A stretch of 64,000 nucleotides of DNA from NCBI RefSeq assembly GCF_905475345.1, contig NC_066587.1:14996558-15060557 (forward strand), given 5' to 3'. The translations under genes were made by a program, and so were the position numbers. The notes beneath the pieces were generated by a model that saw nothing but the letters and a program-made list of their open reading frames with translations, ran no database searches and had not been told where the DNA came from. This document shows, in pieces, positions 1 through 12,558 of the stretch. The DNA comes from Vespula vulgaris. Its lineage: Eukaryota > Arthropoda > Insecta > Hymenoptera > Vespidae. The first letter of the stretch is position 1. Each line of letters opens with the position of its first letter.

Positions 1-23
1 AAAAGAAAAACGATGTCGATCGA

Positions 24-42
24 TTCGTTCGTAACGAACGAA
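24..42. repeat. Short inverted repeat, 8-bp arms
   Basis: TTCGTTCG at 24-31 is followed after TAA by its exact reverse complement CGAACGAA at 35-42. It could be a dyad binding site or chance; the function is unknown. Confidence 0.6.
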
Positions 43-73
43 GTCGATGGAATTTTTTGACGAAACTCGTTCG

Positions 74-90
74 TCCCGTTTGAAACGGGA
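74..90. repeat. Short palindrome, 8-bp arms
   Basis: TCCCGTTT (74-81) and AAACGGGA (83-90) are exact reverse complements around a single G. It lies only 31 bp from the previous dyad, which is a mildly unusual density. Confidence 0.6.
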
Positions 91-1689
91 TCGATTAGGA
101 TGTCAATTAGGCTGTACAAAGGGGTCGATTATAAAATGCATTTCGTTGCAAAAGAGATTAATCATGGATGCGTGACGTTGGCATGCATCGGTAGTCCTCT
201 AAGTAGAGACAGGACAGTCGAGGGTTATCGGCATGCTATTAACTTCCGGATGTTTGAACTACATTGTCCGTTGACAGCAGGGACATTAATTTGTCCGGCG
301 CATGGTATGAATCATTCGAGTTCAAGAACGGAAACTATTGCGTGATCCATTAAGGAAATACAATTTCGTATCGTAATATTATGATTTTCTCTTCTAAAAT
401 GGCGCGAGTTTTCGCTCTTTTCGAATTATCTTTTACTGTATAGAGTTAAATTAAAGTTTTCAATAAACAATGCAATGAGAACAGTGATATCATTAGTCTC
501 GATACGCATAAACATTACCGCTGAGTAGCGTATATCGATATTTTCCATTGTAGAATAAAACTATAATGATTAAAAAAAAAAAGTAAGTTTCGTCTACTAC
601 TGAGAATATGGGTATATTTGGACTGTAATAATAATGGTATGAAATACCGTATTATTCTGAGTTTCCATGTTTCAACGTATATCGTAACGGACTACTGTTA
701 AATTATAATTCTGCTTGTAGTGAATTAATTAGTTAGTTATATCAACAAAATTCATGAATTATTAATACAATCGCGTAATTATATATAACGTTTTACATAA
801 TATTATCCTGGTTAAACGATTTTCACGATTTCTCATGATTTTATGAAACTGGTTAGACTTTTTCATTTTTCAGTAGAACTTGTAGGGCCATTATTCCGGC
901 ATATTAGACAAGAATTTAATAACGTGCCAATATGTTTTACGTGACAACCCCTCGTATGACACAGGAGTGAAGGCCACCTAGAGGGAATGAATGCAGAGAC
1001 TACGTAATAAATCAGGCAGGAGAGTAGACATACCGCGACGTTGGAAACATTTTCAAGCTTCTGGTTTAAGGGTCGTATGAACACTTTCATCGGTCGTCTT
1101 TTTAAGTTTATGAAATATTTGCGTTCAAAGCAAAATAACGGATTCCTCGTACAAAAATTTATTAACCAAGTGAATAATATATTTTTTTATAAGAGGAAAA
1201 AAGAGGAAAAACGATTAACTTCGTTATTATTTAAATGTTATTATTTAAATCGTTCTTCTTTGTTGTAGTTTAAATAATTTTCATCTGGATTGCGTAGCAT
1301 ACTTCCCTGTGTCAGAGCCATTTCTTCAGTCGAAAGTAAATACTGACATCAACGGCAGTTATGATTTGAATTATTAATACTAACTTCCTACGAATATAGC
1401 TGGAAGATTTGTATTTCTCATATATTTACGACACATACATATTTTGTCGCCCCTTGTAGTTCAGTAAATGTACTCGATTTCTTACCCCATATAAATATTC
1501 GAAGGGAAGTTTAACTAGAGGAGAATTATTATCTTCTACTTAAGAACAAAATTCTATGTATTATGCGATCCAAAAAAATTCATGTGTTTCAAAATTAATA
1601 TCTTTTTATATTGGCTCATTTACTCGAAATATAGTACTCGATTATGGAAAGGAATGAGATTTAACGATTAATTAAAAGAAGTAGGAAGC

Positions 1690-1860
1690 AATAGGGGAAA
1701 GATTAAAAGGGCCAAGAGCGACGAAGGGTTTGAGAAGAAAAAAGGAATATGATGAGAAAGAAAAAAGGGGAGAGATGGAGGAAAAGAAAGAGAGAGAGAG
1801 AAAGAGACAGAAAATGAGAGAGAGAGAGAGAGAGAGAGAAAATAAGAGAATGAAAAGGAA
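1690..1860. repeat. Purine-rich GA low-complexity tract with (GA)12
   Basis: The plus strand is almost all A and G across this stretch, with a perfect (GA)12 at 1816-1839. Open frames on both strands here read as Ser/Leu/Phe repeats and are not genes. Confidence 0.9.
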
Positions 1861-2245
1861 AGCAGAGGGAGTAGAAGGAACTGTATATAATAAATGAGCA
1901 ACGACAATGATATGCACATTTATATATTTACGTTGTAGCGAAACTTAATTATGATCGTCAACAATTATTTGTGAAAATCATTACCAGTTGGCTGCTTTTA
2001 CACGATTGTGCTAAATTGGAATGGAAACACGATGGAAGCTGAAAGGACGAAGGGTAGGAAGAGAAGGCTTCCCTTATTATAAGGCATTCTTATTATAAGA
2101 AGGTTCCCTAATTATTGTCGTGACTTAAGGAGGAAGGACTCGCCTCCTTGAAGCCACTCGGAGTACATTAAATTACGTGCTCACCGTCTTCGTCCTCGTC
2201 GTTTGCTCGACAGAACATTCGTATTAAAATGCCTCCTTGTATTAC

Positions 2246-2277
<32 letters not shown>

Positions 2278-2285
2278 GTATGTAT
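2246..2285. repeat. Compound (AT)n-(TATG)n microsatellite
   Basis: About 20 bp of AT runs directly into about five TATG units. The compound structure suggests slippage with a point change that then spread. Confidence 0.95.
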
Positions 2286-2644
2286 ATAAATTATATAGCC
2301 GTATTTACATATTGAAAATATTATCATCTACCTTTTAGAATATTTACACGGAAATTCATGCAAGAACGAAATTCATTTACTCTTTTAATATATGGATCTC
2401 GTTTAACCATAAATCGATCAAGAATGAAATTAAAATAATCTAAGTAGAAATAAGTTACAATCCAGTAAGTTAATTTTAGTTGGACGTAGACAAATTTAAT
2501 TTATTTTTTAATAAATTGAGATCTTTCGAGAATGTAATTTAAAAGAAAAATAAAAGTACAAAGCGCGCATGTCAACTCGATAAAATCGGTATCGATCGAA
2601 GATCGTACCAAGGCGAGGCACGGCGCGACGATACGTCGTTAAAT

Positions 2645-2689
2645 CAAAGTAATTAACCTCATTACGATGCTTATAGCTAAATTACTTTG
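2645..2689. promoter_or_regulatory. Candidate regulatory dyad with TCF-like ATCAAAG
   Basis: CAAAGTAATT at 2645-2654 is repeated as its exact reverse complement AATTACTTTG at 2680-2689, with a 25-bp spacer. ATCAAAG overlaps the left arm and matches the TCF/Pangolin core known from insects, and TAATT is a homeodomain-type core. The surrounding 2560-2700 is complex and CpG-rich, unlike its AT-rich flanks. The regulatory role is inferred from motifs only. Confidence 0.3.
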
Positions 2690-3112
2690 CACACACAGCT
2701 AATTTGCATCGGACAGAGAGAGATTGAACGTCCGTTCATTAACTTGTAATAACGTAGCTTTATATATAGATCGCAAGAAACGCGAGACTTCCTCAAAAGC
2801 CAACGATCCCAGTAATAGGTATCTCCAAGTATGGTTTATAATATTATTTTTAAATTTATTTATAAACAAATAATTTATTTTCTCGCACATAACCGAATAA
2901 AAAGTTAATCGTTAAAGTAGTTAACAACATATCAACAAGTATTAACGACAAGCTTAAGTAGTTAATAACATATATTTAAATCAGAAAGTTCGTTCGATGG
3001 ACTATTTTGCATTATTAATAGAATTGTTAAAATCAAAGATTTTCAAATCAAATTTATTATATAAAGTTAAATTAACATTATTATTTTTTATATTAATATT
3101 TAATATATAAAC

Positions 3113-3181
3113 CGGTTTATGTGCTTTTATATATATTTTATATATACATATATATACATATATGTAAAAGCACATAAACCG
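3113..3181. repeat. Near-perfect hairpin, 24-bp stem and 21-nt loop
   Basis: The 17-bp arm at 3113-3129 is exactly reverse-complemented at 3165-3181. Pairing continues inward as one G-T wobble plus six A-T pairs, giving a stem of 24 pairs (3113-3136 with 3158-3181) and an AT-rich loop at 3137-3157. Beyond one C/A mismatch, two further A-T pairs form outside. The size suits a microRNA-like precursor, a young foldback element or a palindromic insertion. I see no matching target-site duplication, and the arms match no insect microRNA I can recall. Confidence 0.8.
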
Positions 3182-3410
3182 ATTCAACCTGAAAATTGCT
3201 TGCAGGTAAACGATATGTAAATTTCAGAACACATTGAATGAGTTCTGATAGGGCAATCCTCGAACCAAGAACGAAAGCAAGAGCTTCGCAGACTGAACTT
3301 TACAACGTGGTATTAGTCTCGGTCGTTCGATTCATATTGTTCACTGAGGTCCCGTCGCGTCGTTACCCTCGTCGTTTCTCTCTCCCCATTCCATTAACCC
3401 CATGAACCAA

Positions 3411-3426
3411 CATGGCCGTGGCCATG
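3411..3426. repeat. Palindrome CATGGCC-GT-GGCCATG
   Basis: Two 7-bp arms are exact reverse complements around GT. It sits in a CpG-rich complex stretch (3290-3560) that differs in composition from the surrounding AT-rich DNA. Confidence 0.6.
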
Positions 3427-4133
3427 CCGTAACCCTCGACGACCATTGACATTTTCCTTGCCCCCTACCGGGCAGTACACTCTGTCACGGACCACGTCAT
3501 GCTTAACACTACGATCGACTTTTCTGTCATTCGCGTTACGTCTATTATCGCTTACACGGCCGATCGATCAACTGTAATTCACCAACAAAATACAACGAGT
3601 AGCTATATTTGTTATGTATATGATAAAGTCTGATGAAGGCCTAAATAAATTCTAAGAAATTTGTTCTAATCAATGTTTTCTTATCAAAAGATAAGTAGAT
3701 TATAATTTAATGCTGAACATGTTTGATATTAAAAGGGAAAAAAGAAGAGAGAGAGAGAGAAAGAGAAGAAACTAATTCCTAAATGATAGAGATTTTATAA
3801 ATCGTTTATATAAATTCTTTATTAAAAAGTGAAGAGCTCTTTCAAGATGTGCATAATGATTATGGCTCGTCTCAAAAGCGGGTACGAAGAAAATCTTTTT
3901 AGAAGTTACAACAGCTCGAAGAGAGATACAGAAAGTTTGTTGTCCTTCTCAACTTGGATCATACTTTTAATTTATATTTCTCCAACCGTACAGGGCACAG
4001 TAACGGATTTTTCATTAATCATCGTTGCATTGCTCATTTTATAACTCGTGAATAATAAGACGACACGCTTTTGAAGATGATACGAAAATTGAAAAAGAGA
4101 AAAGAGAAAGAGTAAAAGAGAAATAGAAAGAAA

Positions 4134-4154
4134 GAGAGAGAGAGAGAGAGAGAG
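4134..4154. repeat. (GA)n microsatellite
   Basis: About ten perfect GA units lie inside a longer purine-rich stretch from about 4090 to 4165. Confidence 0.95.
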
Positions 4155-5664
4155 AAAAGAAAAGAAAAATCATTTTTCAATTTGTATCTTTTTCCTGTTT
4201 TTATTCTTTTTATTCTTATATATTGAACTCTTATTATTATTATTATTTCCCATCTACCACGACTGTTATCGTTTGAAATCCCTCGTGAATCACGGTATGC
4301 TCTTGACATCGAAGTTCCTGCCCTTTTCCTTCGACCGAAGTATAGCTAACTTCACACACTTATATATACACACACACACACATACGCACATATACGAACG
4401 TATACAGAAAGCAAAGTACGACGATGGTGGCCCGTCTCAACATCGGCTTTTCTTGCCTGTGCAGGCTCCCATCGTAAGAGAGATTTTGCATATTCAAACG
4501 TAGAACGGCGGGCCTGAAGCTGACTGCACCTCCCGCTTGGGTTCCGTTACCTACGCCTTCCTTTTAATTATTGCGATTAATTAAGTCGTAACAAGTCTGC
4601 GTTAGTAAGGAATAGCTTGCTTCGTGAACGTTTCCAACGAGTCGTCCATGCTGATGGTGATGGTGATGATGGAAGTAGTAGTGTTTTGGTGAATAGTAAA
4701 AGGAACGGTAGAAGGAGGTAAGGGAGAAGGGTGAATTCATTATAGGCATCGTTAGTTGCCTTCGTGCTTTCGAACCGTATCAAACGAATTGTTCATAACA
4801 ATCACATTCCATTAATCCTTTAACACTTCGTTATACTTTGGAATTGCCAAGATTTCTTCTTTTTTCTCGACTGAGAAATTGTTAAATCATATTTCATTTC
4901 GTTAGATTCGATATTTTAATTTGTAACTTACACGTGATAGATCGAATTACTTTCTTCTTATACCTACCTAGATAGATAGATCTTTTCCATAGAGTTAATC
5001 CCGTCTTTTAATCTCGTTATTTGTTAGTTAAAGTTTTGCTGCAACTGAGTCAGAGCGCTCGAGTATGAGAAAATGAAATAAAATACTCTAGCATTTTACC
5101 ACAATGACACGAAAGGCAGACTTCTCTTAAACTTTCCTTGAAATCCGTGAGTTAGGTTACGAGCACGGTATTGCTCTTTCCTACTTTTACTCCTTACTTT
5201 TACTTTTACTTTTATTCTATTGCATTTTACAAACAAAGTTTAGATAGAGCAAAAATGCACGACGTTTGCAATCATCTCTTAGAGATTTAGAAACCGATTT
5301 TACGAAAATAGATCAAACTAACGAGCAAGGAATCGAACTGACGAAAAGAAATTGAATACTTTTCGAGAAAGAAATGAAATACAATAAAATATCTGTAAAA
5401 TTGAAAAGTGAAAGTTAGCTTGAAACGTTCGAAAGAGAAGAGAGGAGAGAGAAATGTAGAGAAGAGCGCATCCGTGGACCGTCAACGGGACCATATTTCA
5501 TATTCAGCGACCCGTAACCCTTGCAATCTTCGAGTGGAGGGTGGGCTAACTGGCCGGACGCCTCTGAAATTGAATCCACAATCCAACTTGGAGAATCACC
5601 TAGCCACGGTGTAACGTATGCATTGGTTTGAGTAAATGGACGAAGGTGGTCCTCTATCCCTCTA

Positions 5665-5668
<4 letters not shown>

Positions 5669-5691
<23 letters not shown>
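5669..5691. repeat. (TC)11 microsatellite
   Basis: Perfect TC run, 23 bp long. Confidence 0.96.
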
Positions 5692-5695
<4 letters not shown>

Positions 5696-5828
5696 ATTTC
5701 CCTCCCATCGTAATTTCATTCTCTCTCACACACTATGATTTCCTACTTGTACTTGCGCATTTTACAGAGATTCTTCTTTGTCTCTTTTTCGTTTTATTTC
5801 TGTCTCCTCTTTTTCTCTCTTTCTCTTT

Positions 5829-5831
<3 letters not shown>

Positions 5832-5872
<41 letters not shown>
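5832..5872. repeat. (TC)20 microsatellite
   Basis: Perfect TC run of 41 bp in a wider pyrimidine-rich stretch (5780-5890). The serine/leucine-rich frames read from it are artefacts. Confidence 0.97.
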
Positions 5873-5879
<7 letters not shown>

Positions 5880-6544
5880 AATCTCTCAGCAAGCTGGTCT
5901 GCACATTGGGAGGGGTATCGAGAGTAGCTCGATACTTTCTGCACGTGATACAGGTTTCGTCCTCATTGGACTCCACCCACGTTTCGTGTTGCTAATCCGC
6001 TTTGTCGACCGTAACGTATGTACGTCTCGCGCAAGTGCAGCGAAAAGAGGAAGAGGAGAAGAGAGAGAAAGAGAACAACGAAGAGACTCACGACCTATTC
6101 GTCGAATCCACTTTTTTTTTCTCTTGCTTGACGCACGTTTGGATTTGGCTAACGAACCACGTGTATCTACCTGAACATTATCTCACTGTTAGCTTACAGT
6201 CCAGTACTATGTTCAGATTTTCTTGTTACTTTTTGCTTTTCTTTTTTCCCCTACGTTATGCTTTTCTACGTATCAGCTTTTATTTTTCCTTTTCTTTTTA
6301 ACATACGTTCGTTATGACAATTTCACAGTACATGATAATGCGTTTTAACGATCATAATCTTCGTACTCGTTTAAATAAAAATTTTGCTCCCATATGAAAG
6401 TAATTTTACATAGATACTCATCGTACGTTTGATCGTCCGCGTTTCGCTTTGTACGTAAACGTGGTTATTTCGCATATAGGTATCCACGTATGGTGACTCA
6501 CGGATTCATTTATTCGGACGCAAAAATTCAATTCCTTTTATTTC

Positions 6545-6660
6545 TCGTTGATTTGTCCGCTGTCAGCGAAGTGCTCTTATAATGCGGAGCTATTACCGGT
6601 TCAGCACGAACTTTTAATTAACGAGCGCTTTAAGCTGGAGTAATTGGAGTGGAACGATCT
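6545..6660. promoter_or_regulatory. Candidate regulatory block with homeodomain-type sites
   Basis: This complex, repeat-free stretch carries TTAATTAA and TAATTG homeodomain-type cores and an AGCGCT palindrome in about 115 bp. Its balanced base composition stands out from the AT-rich flanks. The regulatory role is inferred; no start site or exon is visible. Confidence 0.3.
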
Positions 6661-7199
6661 GTCATTGGTAGAGAAAAACAAAAAAAGAAAATTCAAAGCA
6701 AATATGCGAATTGATTTATTTCTCGAGTCCCGTGTCTACGATAGTAATCAATGGCACGAATAGTTCACACTTACGACGACGTGTCGAAGACGATCGCATT
6801 AAGTTTAATACAGTTTTTCATTTGAAATATGTATATCGCAAATGAAAGGTATCGAAATCTTTTGGAAGATATAAGAAAAGACAAATTAAAGAAAAAATCG
6901 TCATATTTTTTCTTTTGAACGAAATAATTTTTATATATCATCTATAATGTGTATATATATTTTTTTTGTTGAAAAATATATATATTCACATATCAAGAAA
7001 ACTGCTGAACGTATCACAAAATTTGTGTTTGTGTTATAGATATAAAAGCCGTACTCAATGTTTCCCTCTCAAAGGGATAGCAATTATTTTGCCATTTTCA
7101 GCGCGTAATCGTGCGGCTTCGATTTCTGTTTGCCCTCACAGTTGAAAACCGTAAAAATGGAAGCGAATCGCGATACGCTTACTTTCTCATGCAATATAC

Positions 7200-7345
7200 A
7201 TTTCGCGATTTATCGTTACGGCCGTTAATTGGCCAAAGTCGGAGGATCGACAGCGATCTCAATAATTATCTTCTTGTCAGTGCCAGAGAAGCGCTTTAAT
7301 TAAACGAAGGAGCCATTCTTATTGCCAATTACAAAGATGCTGTAA
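7200..7345. promoter_or_regulatory. Candidate regulatory block
   Basis: A repeat-free stretch contains GTTAATTGGCCAA, TTTAATTAAAC and CCAATTAC, all with homeodomain-type cores, in about 140 bp. A short 62-residue frame at 7111-7299 overlaps it but shows no family resemblance. The content is consistent with a conserved enhancer, but only cross-species alignment could show that. Confidence 0.3.
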
Positions 7346-8505
7346 ACGGATCTTTTCCTACTTCTCGAACTGAGAGTGTCCAAGGAGAACTTTCGATGGA
7401 TCGAGATCGAACGCTCGAAGAGATGAACACGAAAAGAAAGAAGAGAAGGAGAAGATGGCTAAGAAGAGATAGAAGAAGGAGGGAAAAGTGGATGATTGTC
7501 GACGGTAGACATTGAAAATAAGAAGAAATCAATTAAAAATTAACGCCAACGAATTATTAAGAAACACTCCGAGACTCTTGGAGCCTTACCGATACGAACT
7601 TACTACGAATTGGGTACGGCCGACGTGGATAAAGTTTTGTGGGACAAGGGGATGGAATTGCTCAAGAATGAAATAACTTTGAACTCGTTACTTTCTTTCC
7701 TTAAAAACTTTCAACTCTTCAAGTTACTCGTCGAGATTGTTATTAACCGTGGAAAGTGGAATTAAAAATTTTCCTTGCATCATCTAATATCTCTGTCGTA
7801 AAGACTCTGTCGTTCGTTTACGAAAATAGATAGATAAGTATTTATATCGATCGATTAATTCGATTAATTGTAAGTCATTCCAGAACCGAGCTTTATTAAA
7901 TTTCAACAAATTTCAATGCCGCAAAAGTACCGAATTAACCAATCTATAGACTGTACTCTCTTAAGAAGATTCGAAGCTTCTTACAAAAAAATGTATTCTC
8001 TTAAATTGGTTCAATAATCCATTCGAGTTTCTTTCGTGAAAGGATGTCGGAACCTCCCTCGTTCTTGAAAGAAAAAGGAAAAGAAGAAAAAAAAGAAGAA
8101 AAAACGGGCAAACTTTTCGTTTGTTTAAGGAAACCACCAGACGTGGTTAGGAATACGTGAAAGAGGCGTGGTAACCCTCATCACCCCTTTGGACTCCGCA
8201 ACCCTCATCGACGTACAACCAAATATCCCTCTTTCCTTCCTCCCTTCCGTTCTTCGTCGCGTTTCGTATGCAGCCAAACACGTTGAGCCATTCGCACGCG
8301 AAATTTATTCATCGGGCCACCCTTGCTTCGATTCTCCATTTCTCTCTCACTCTTGTTACTCATCCCAGAGAAACGAAACAGCTCGCGATCTGTTTAGGGT
8401 CGATGAAGAATTTACCGAACCGCGTCGACCTGTTGGGTATTTTGTGCCAGCCCCTATCGTGTTACGTCGATAAATTCGTCCCGTTCAAGTGGCATTCACT
8501 CATCT

Positions 8506-8507
<2 letters not shown>

Positions 8508-8537
<30 letters not shown>
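8508..8537. repeat. (CT)n microsatellite, interrupted once
   Basis: CT repeats with one TTT interruption. Confidence 0.94.
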
Positions 8538-9441
8538 AGTTTGTCATTCGCTTATCGAAAATCATTACGCTTTTAAAAGTGGATCATGTTTAGAGTTTTC
8601 AGGCCAACCTTGTTTGTAATATTATCGATCGATTCAATCTTTTAATTAGAACATTCATTATTTAGGTCATACATATTTTCTTTCTGTTATACATATACAC
8701 AAATATATATTATAGCTAATACACAAATACAAATATTTTCCTCGATACATACTAGTGTAAAAATAGAATCAAATTGAAATGATACGATGTATGCATATTT
8801 TGAAAGGTATCGATCGATCGAAACGTTTACACTTGGGAAAACCTAGTACAACTAAATCGTGGTGTTACAAGAGAAGGAAATAAATGCAGAGTGCAAGGAC
8901 TTAACGAGCGACGATATTCAGAGATATATTATTTCGTCGCCTAGCAATTCAACCTCGTACATATTCATAGATCGCCTGAAATTTTTCGTAATATGCATAC
9001 ACACACGTAGATGTGTCTTTGTATGTGTAGCTATACAAATTTACACATACACACGTACATACATATATATACAATATATATGTATATCGTAGACAGGAAG
9101 TCGTGGTCGACGTTAGTTCCGAATAGACTTCTTCTCAAGAAGTGTTTTTCTGGAGACGGTCGAAAAACCACAGCGAGTTCACCGGAGGTTGGCGACAAAG
9201 AATATTTATTAAGGAAAGGGAAAGAAAGGACGGCGCGAGGAGAGGACGCGAACGACACATGGCTTTACTTTTGGTTTGAGAGGCCTCGCCAAGCTTTCAA
9301 GGAACTTTTAGAGATTTTCATGAGGCTTACCAGCGCACGTTACGTTTTTGTACCTTCGTGAATCTCAAACGACTAATAGCGTGCAAAGTACATGTTCCGT
9401 CTTTGCTTTCCTCGCGTTTAAGAAACTCGACTTTAAGTCTG

Positions 9442-9478
9442 TCTCTCTCTCTCTCTTTTTCTCTCTTTTTCTCTCTTT
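9442..9478. repeat. (CT)n/(CTTTTT) low-complexity tract
   Basis: CT runs are separated by T-rich interruptions at regular spacing. Confidence 0.9.
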
Positions 9479-10539
9479 CGCCGTTCCTTTCTCCTTCACT
9501 TCTACGCCTTCTTCGCTCTTTTGATGTTGATATTTTTTCTTTTTTTTTCACTTTTACGAATAAGTCGACGTGAGTAATAATTAAGAAGGAGAAAAGGGGA
9601 AAAAGTTTTCCGCCGAAAGGAAGTACAAAGAATGGTCGTCCTTGCTTCGGTGGTGACAAAGATAATTGAAATTTTTTTGGTGCATGTTCGTTCCTTTGTT
9701 TGTAGTCACGACCATAATAAAGAGAGTTCTTCGTTTATTTTTCTTCTTTTTTTTTTATTATTATTTTAATTTAATATTGTCAAATAGATGTAATCCATCG
9801 ATGAAGGATCTTAATTTGGACAATGAAACTTACACGTTTCAGAACAGAAACAAGGCATTAAAGTTTAGTTGAAGATTTAAAGCTTCAAAGTTTTGTTTGA
9901 AAATCCCTTAATTAGATAGCCATGACGACGATCTCCGAGATATAACAAAGTTCTATGAGTGACACGCGTGGGAATCGAAAATGCCGGTTTCCTCGTACAA
10001 CATCGAACTTTCGAGCTCCGCTTTAACTTCGAGCTACCACGATGAAACGTAGAAGTTTCGAACGCTCGACTAATTTCCATGAAGAATTTATCGTCTTGAA
10101 TCTTTCAATTTTAATGGTTATTCGATCGATTATTGTGCCGTTTTTTATTTTATCGTTTTATATTTTCTGATGTGCATTAATGCAAAACTAAAAAAAAAAA
10201 AAGAAACGAATGCATTACATAAAAAAAATATAACGATAGATCTTTAAATGTTGGAAAGAAGTGTTTTATTCTTCTTACTAAAGAAAAGTTTTTAGTAGTA
10301 CTACAAGCTTTCAAAGTTACAGAGCGTAGATATTTAACTAAGTAACAAAGTTTGTTAATAAGAAATAACAAAGAAATAATACGAAATATAAAAGAATATA
10401 AATGGAATAAAATATAAAAATTGATTATGATTATTTAACTATCTCATAAATAGAGATAGGTATTATATTTTCTGTGCGATGGACATTATCCGATATTTAG
10501 TATAGCGGTTTATAATGTACTATAGTTGATAGTGTTGCG

Positions 10540-10830
10540 TTTTATGGCGGTTGATGCGGCGACAGATTGACCAGTAGGACCAGATAAACTAGGGATCAGT
10601 GTGGTTTGGTTAGGATCGGATCGATCGGGAGCAGCAGATCGGATTAGAATCTAGAACCGATTAGTATTTGGTTTAGCTTAAGAACGAAGTTTTACGGAAC
10701 GGAATGCTCTTCGGGAGAATTAGATTCAGTTTAGGAACGGTGACAGTAATCACACACTTGTTGGTAAAGATTAGCTTGAATGGATTAGGTTCGCCAAAGA
10801 TAATGACGATCGACATTCGTCATTTCCTGA
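10540..10830 (+). repeat. Possible decayed tandem repeat, GATTAG/GACCAG-rich
   Basis: The plus strand carries repeated words such as GACCAGTAG-GACCAGATA, GGTTAGG, GGATTAG and CGATTAG over about 290 bp. I could not find a stable period by eye. It may be a decayed minisatellite or merely a skewed stretch. Single GGTTAGG words do not make it an insect (TTAGG)n telomere repeat. Confidence 0.25.
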
Positions 10831-11079
10831 TTTGGAAAAGATTGAGATTTTCTTTGGAACATGATACACTTTATAAAATGATACACTATTTTTACAATTT
10901 TTTATCTATTATATGTATATGTAAAAAAAAGTTATAATTCTACATTCTAAAATTTCTTTTGAATTTATCATAACGAGACAAATCTTCAAAATGTGAAACA
11001 GAAATAATTAGCAGAAAACACTAATTACGTTGTAGTCCTATGTTCTTTGCGTGTAATGTGCGTAACGCTTTTAAGGGTC

Positions 11080-11400
11080 TCATATTGCTAATTTTGTAAG
11101 GGTAGGACACACCTGCAGGTGTGTAAAAGAGAAAGATAGAAGGTTCACGTGGGTTATCTGTTTCACCCTCTATCTCGTAAATACCCCAGCTTGGTAACCG
11201 ACTGGGGTGTTAGCAAACGGTTATCTGGACACACTTTAGCACGACATCTCTTTCTCTATGTACATATGTAGTTATATTCCCGGAGTATTTAATTGCTTTT
11301 TCTATTTCGTGGCTCACGTATACGGCAACTGATTTGCGGCGGACCGTTGCCATATTAATTTCTCTCTATTCACGCCATAAGCCCTTTTTCGTTCTCGATA
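11080..11400. promoter_or_regulatory. Candidate regulatory block with E-box palindrome
   Basis: A perfect 18-bp palindrome at 11107-11124 contains CACCTG and CAGGTG back to back. These are E-boxes of the kind bound by Snail/Scratch/Zfh1-class repressors or bHLH activators. A CACGTG E-box follows at 11146-11151, and a dyad of 7-bp arms (ACCCCAG 11183-11189, CTGGGGT 11202-11208) lies just beyond. Several dyads in 100 bp of complex sequence suggest an enhancer or silencer. Factor identity is inferred from motifs. Confidence 0.4.
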
Positions 11401-12466
11401 AAAGAGAACCGTAAAGCCATCGTTATAGTTTCCCGGGTTAAAATGAATCCTTCCACTAGGTATTATTACCAAGGATAAAGTTGTAATTTTCGAGGAACGT
11501 AATTACATTTAGGGTTGAAAAATTGATCATAGATGAGAAAATGCACGTTTCGAGTACTTGGAACTTTCTAATCTGTTTTTCTACTGGAAAATCGATCGGC
11601 GTTATTTGAAAGTACGCGCGTCTTGGCGATGATTATCGAGAGTAATCGAATACCAGATGGATAAACTGAAAAAGCAAAAACGAGAGAAAAAGAGGGAGAG
11701 AAAGAGAAACAGAAAGAGAAAAAGAAAAAAGTGATAGCATTACCAGGTCAGATACTTTCGTTTCTTCGATTTTCCTTCGCTTTTAAGAACAGCTTGCGCC
11801 TACGACGAAACCGAGTTACACAGTTCCTCCAAGTAGAAAACTTTTGAGTATCCGTAGTCGAATAGACCATATTGGACTCTTTTTACTTTGCCTCTATTTC
11901 TCTTTGCTCCTATTTTATCTACTATCGGTAAAGGATGAAGATTTGTGTTCATCGAAGTGCACTTTCAAATTAAACTTCCTTCGTTCGACTGATGCGCGAT
12001 AGTTTTATATTATTATTGATAATTATTTTGAAATTGATCGATGGAATGAAACGATTTTATGTAATTACTAAGAAAACGTTGCAAACGTTGTGAAATTAAT
12101 AGAAAAAGAAGATTATACATCACATAGAATTAATTTAATATAAAAATGAATCATGTCGTTCGTAGAAAATAAAAGAAGAAAAAAAGAAAAAGGGAACAGT
12201 TCCTCGAAGATTTATCGAAAATACGCTCGGAAAATCACCGAATAGTTATCGATCGAATCGATTCACCTATCGCGATTAGAATAGTTTATGGTTAAAATGT
12301 GAGGGTATAAAGTAACGTAGAACTGGGTTAACGAGAACGCATACTAGTGCGGTTGGATAGAAAAGCGTTAGGTAAAAGGAGAAAATATTTTTGCGACGGG
12401 ACTCTCGCCTCGAATTCTCTCGTTCGAGATCATTGTTACGTCGATCAATCGAGAAAAAAAAAGCAT

Positions 12467-12558
12467 AGAGAAAGAGGAAGAGAGAGAAATAGAAAGAGTA
12501 AGAGAGAGACAGAGAAAGAGAGAGAGAAAGAGAGAAAGAGAGAGAGAGAGAGAGAGAG
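12467..12558. repeat. GA-rich tract ending in (GA)n
   Basis: The tract is almost pure purine on the plus strand; the last 20 bp are perfect AG repeats. Frames over it read as Arg/Glu/Lys repeats on one strand and Ser/Leu on the other. Confidence 0.94.

Larger units (their letters stand above)
1..6500. other. Non-coding block 1: no gene seen
   Basis: There is no supportable exon here. The block holds two short palindromes at the left edge, a GA-rich stretch at 1740-1860, an AT/TATG microsatellite at 2246-2285, a strong hairpin at 3113-3181 and GA tracts near 3750 and 4134-4154. A short AC run lies at 4368-4382 and CT tracts at 5669-5691 and 5832-5872. Complex CpG-containing stretches lie at about 61-345, 2560-2700, 3290-3560 and 5465-5640. 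The frame at 61-345 is open but resembles no family I know. AT-rich filler separates these parts. Confidence 0.6.

Noticed and set aside
61..345. Open frame at the left edge, 95 codons
   Set aside because: Complex sequence, but with no family resemblance; an open stretch of this length is expected by chance here.
10600..10830. GGTTAGG-like words suggesting insect (TTAGG)n telomere repeat
   Set aside because: Only single words occur; there is no tandem TTAGG array.
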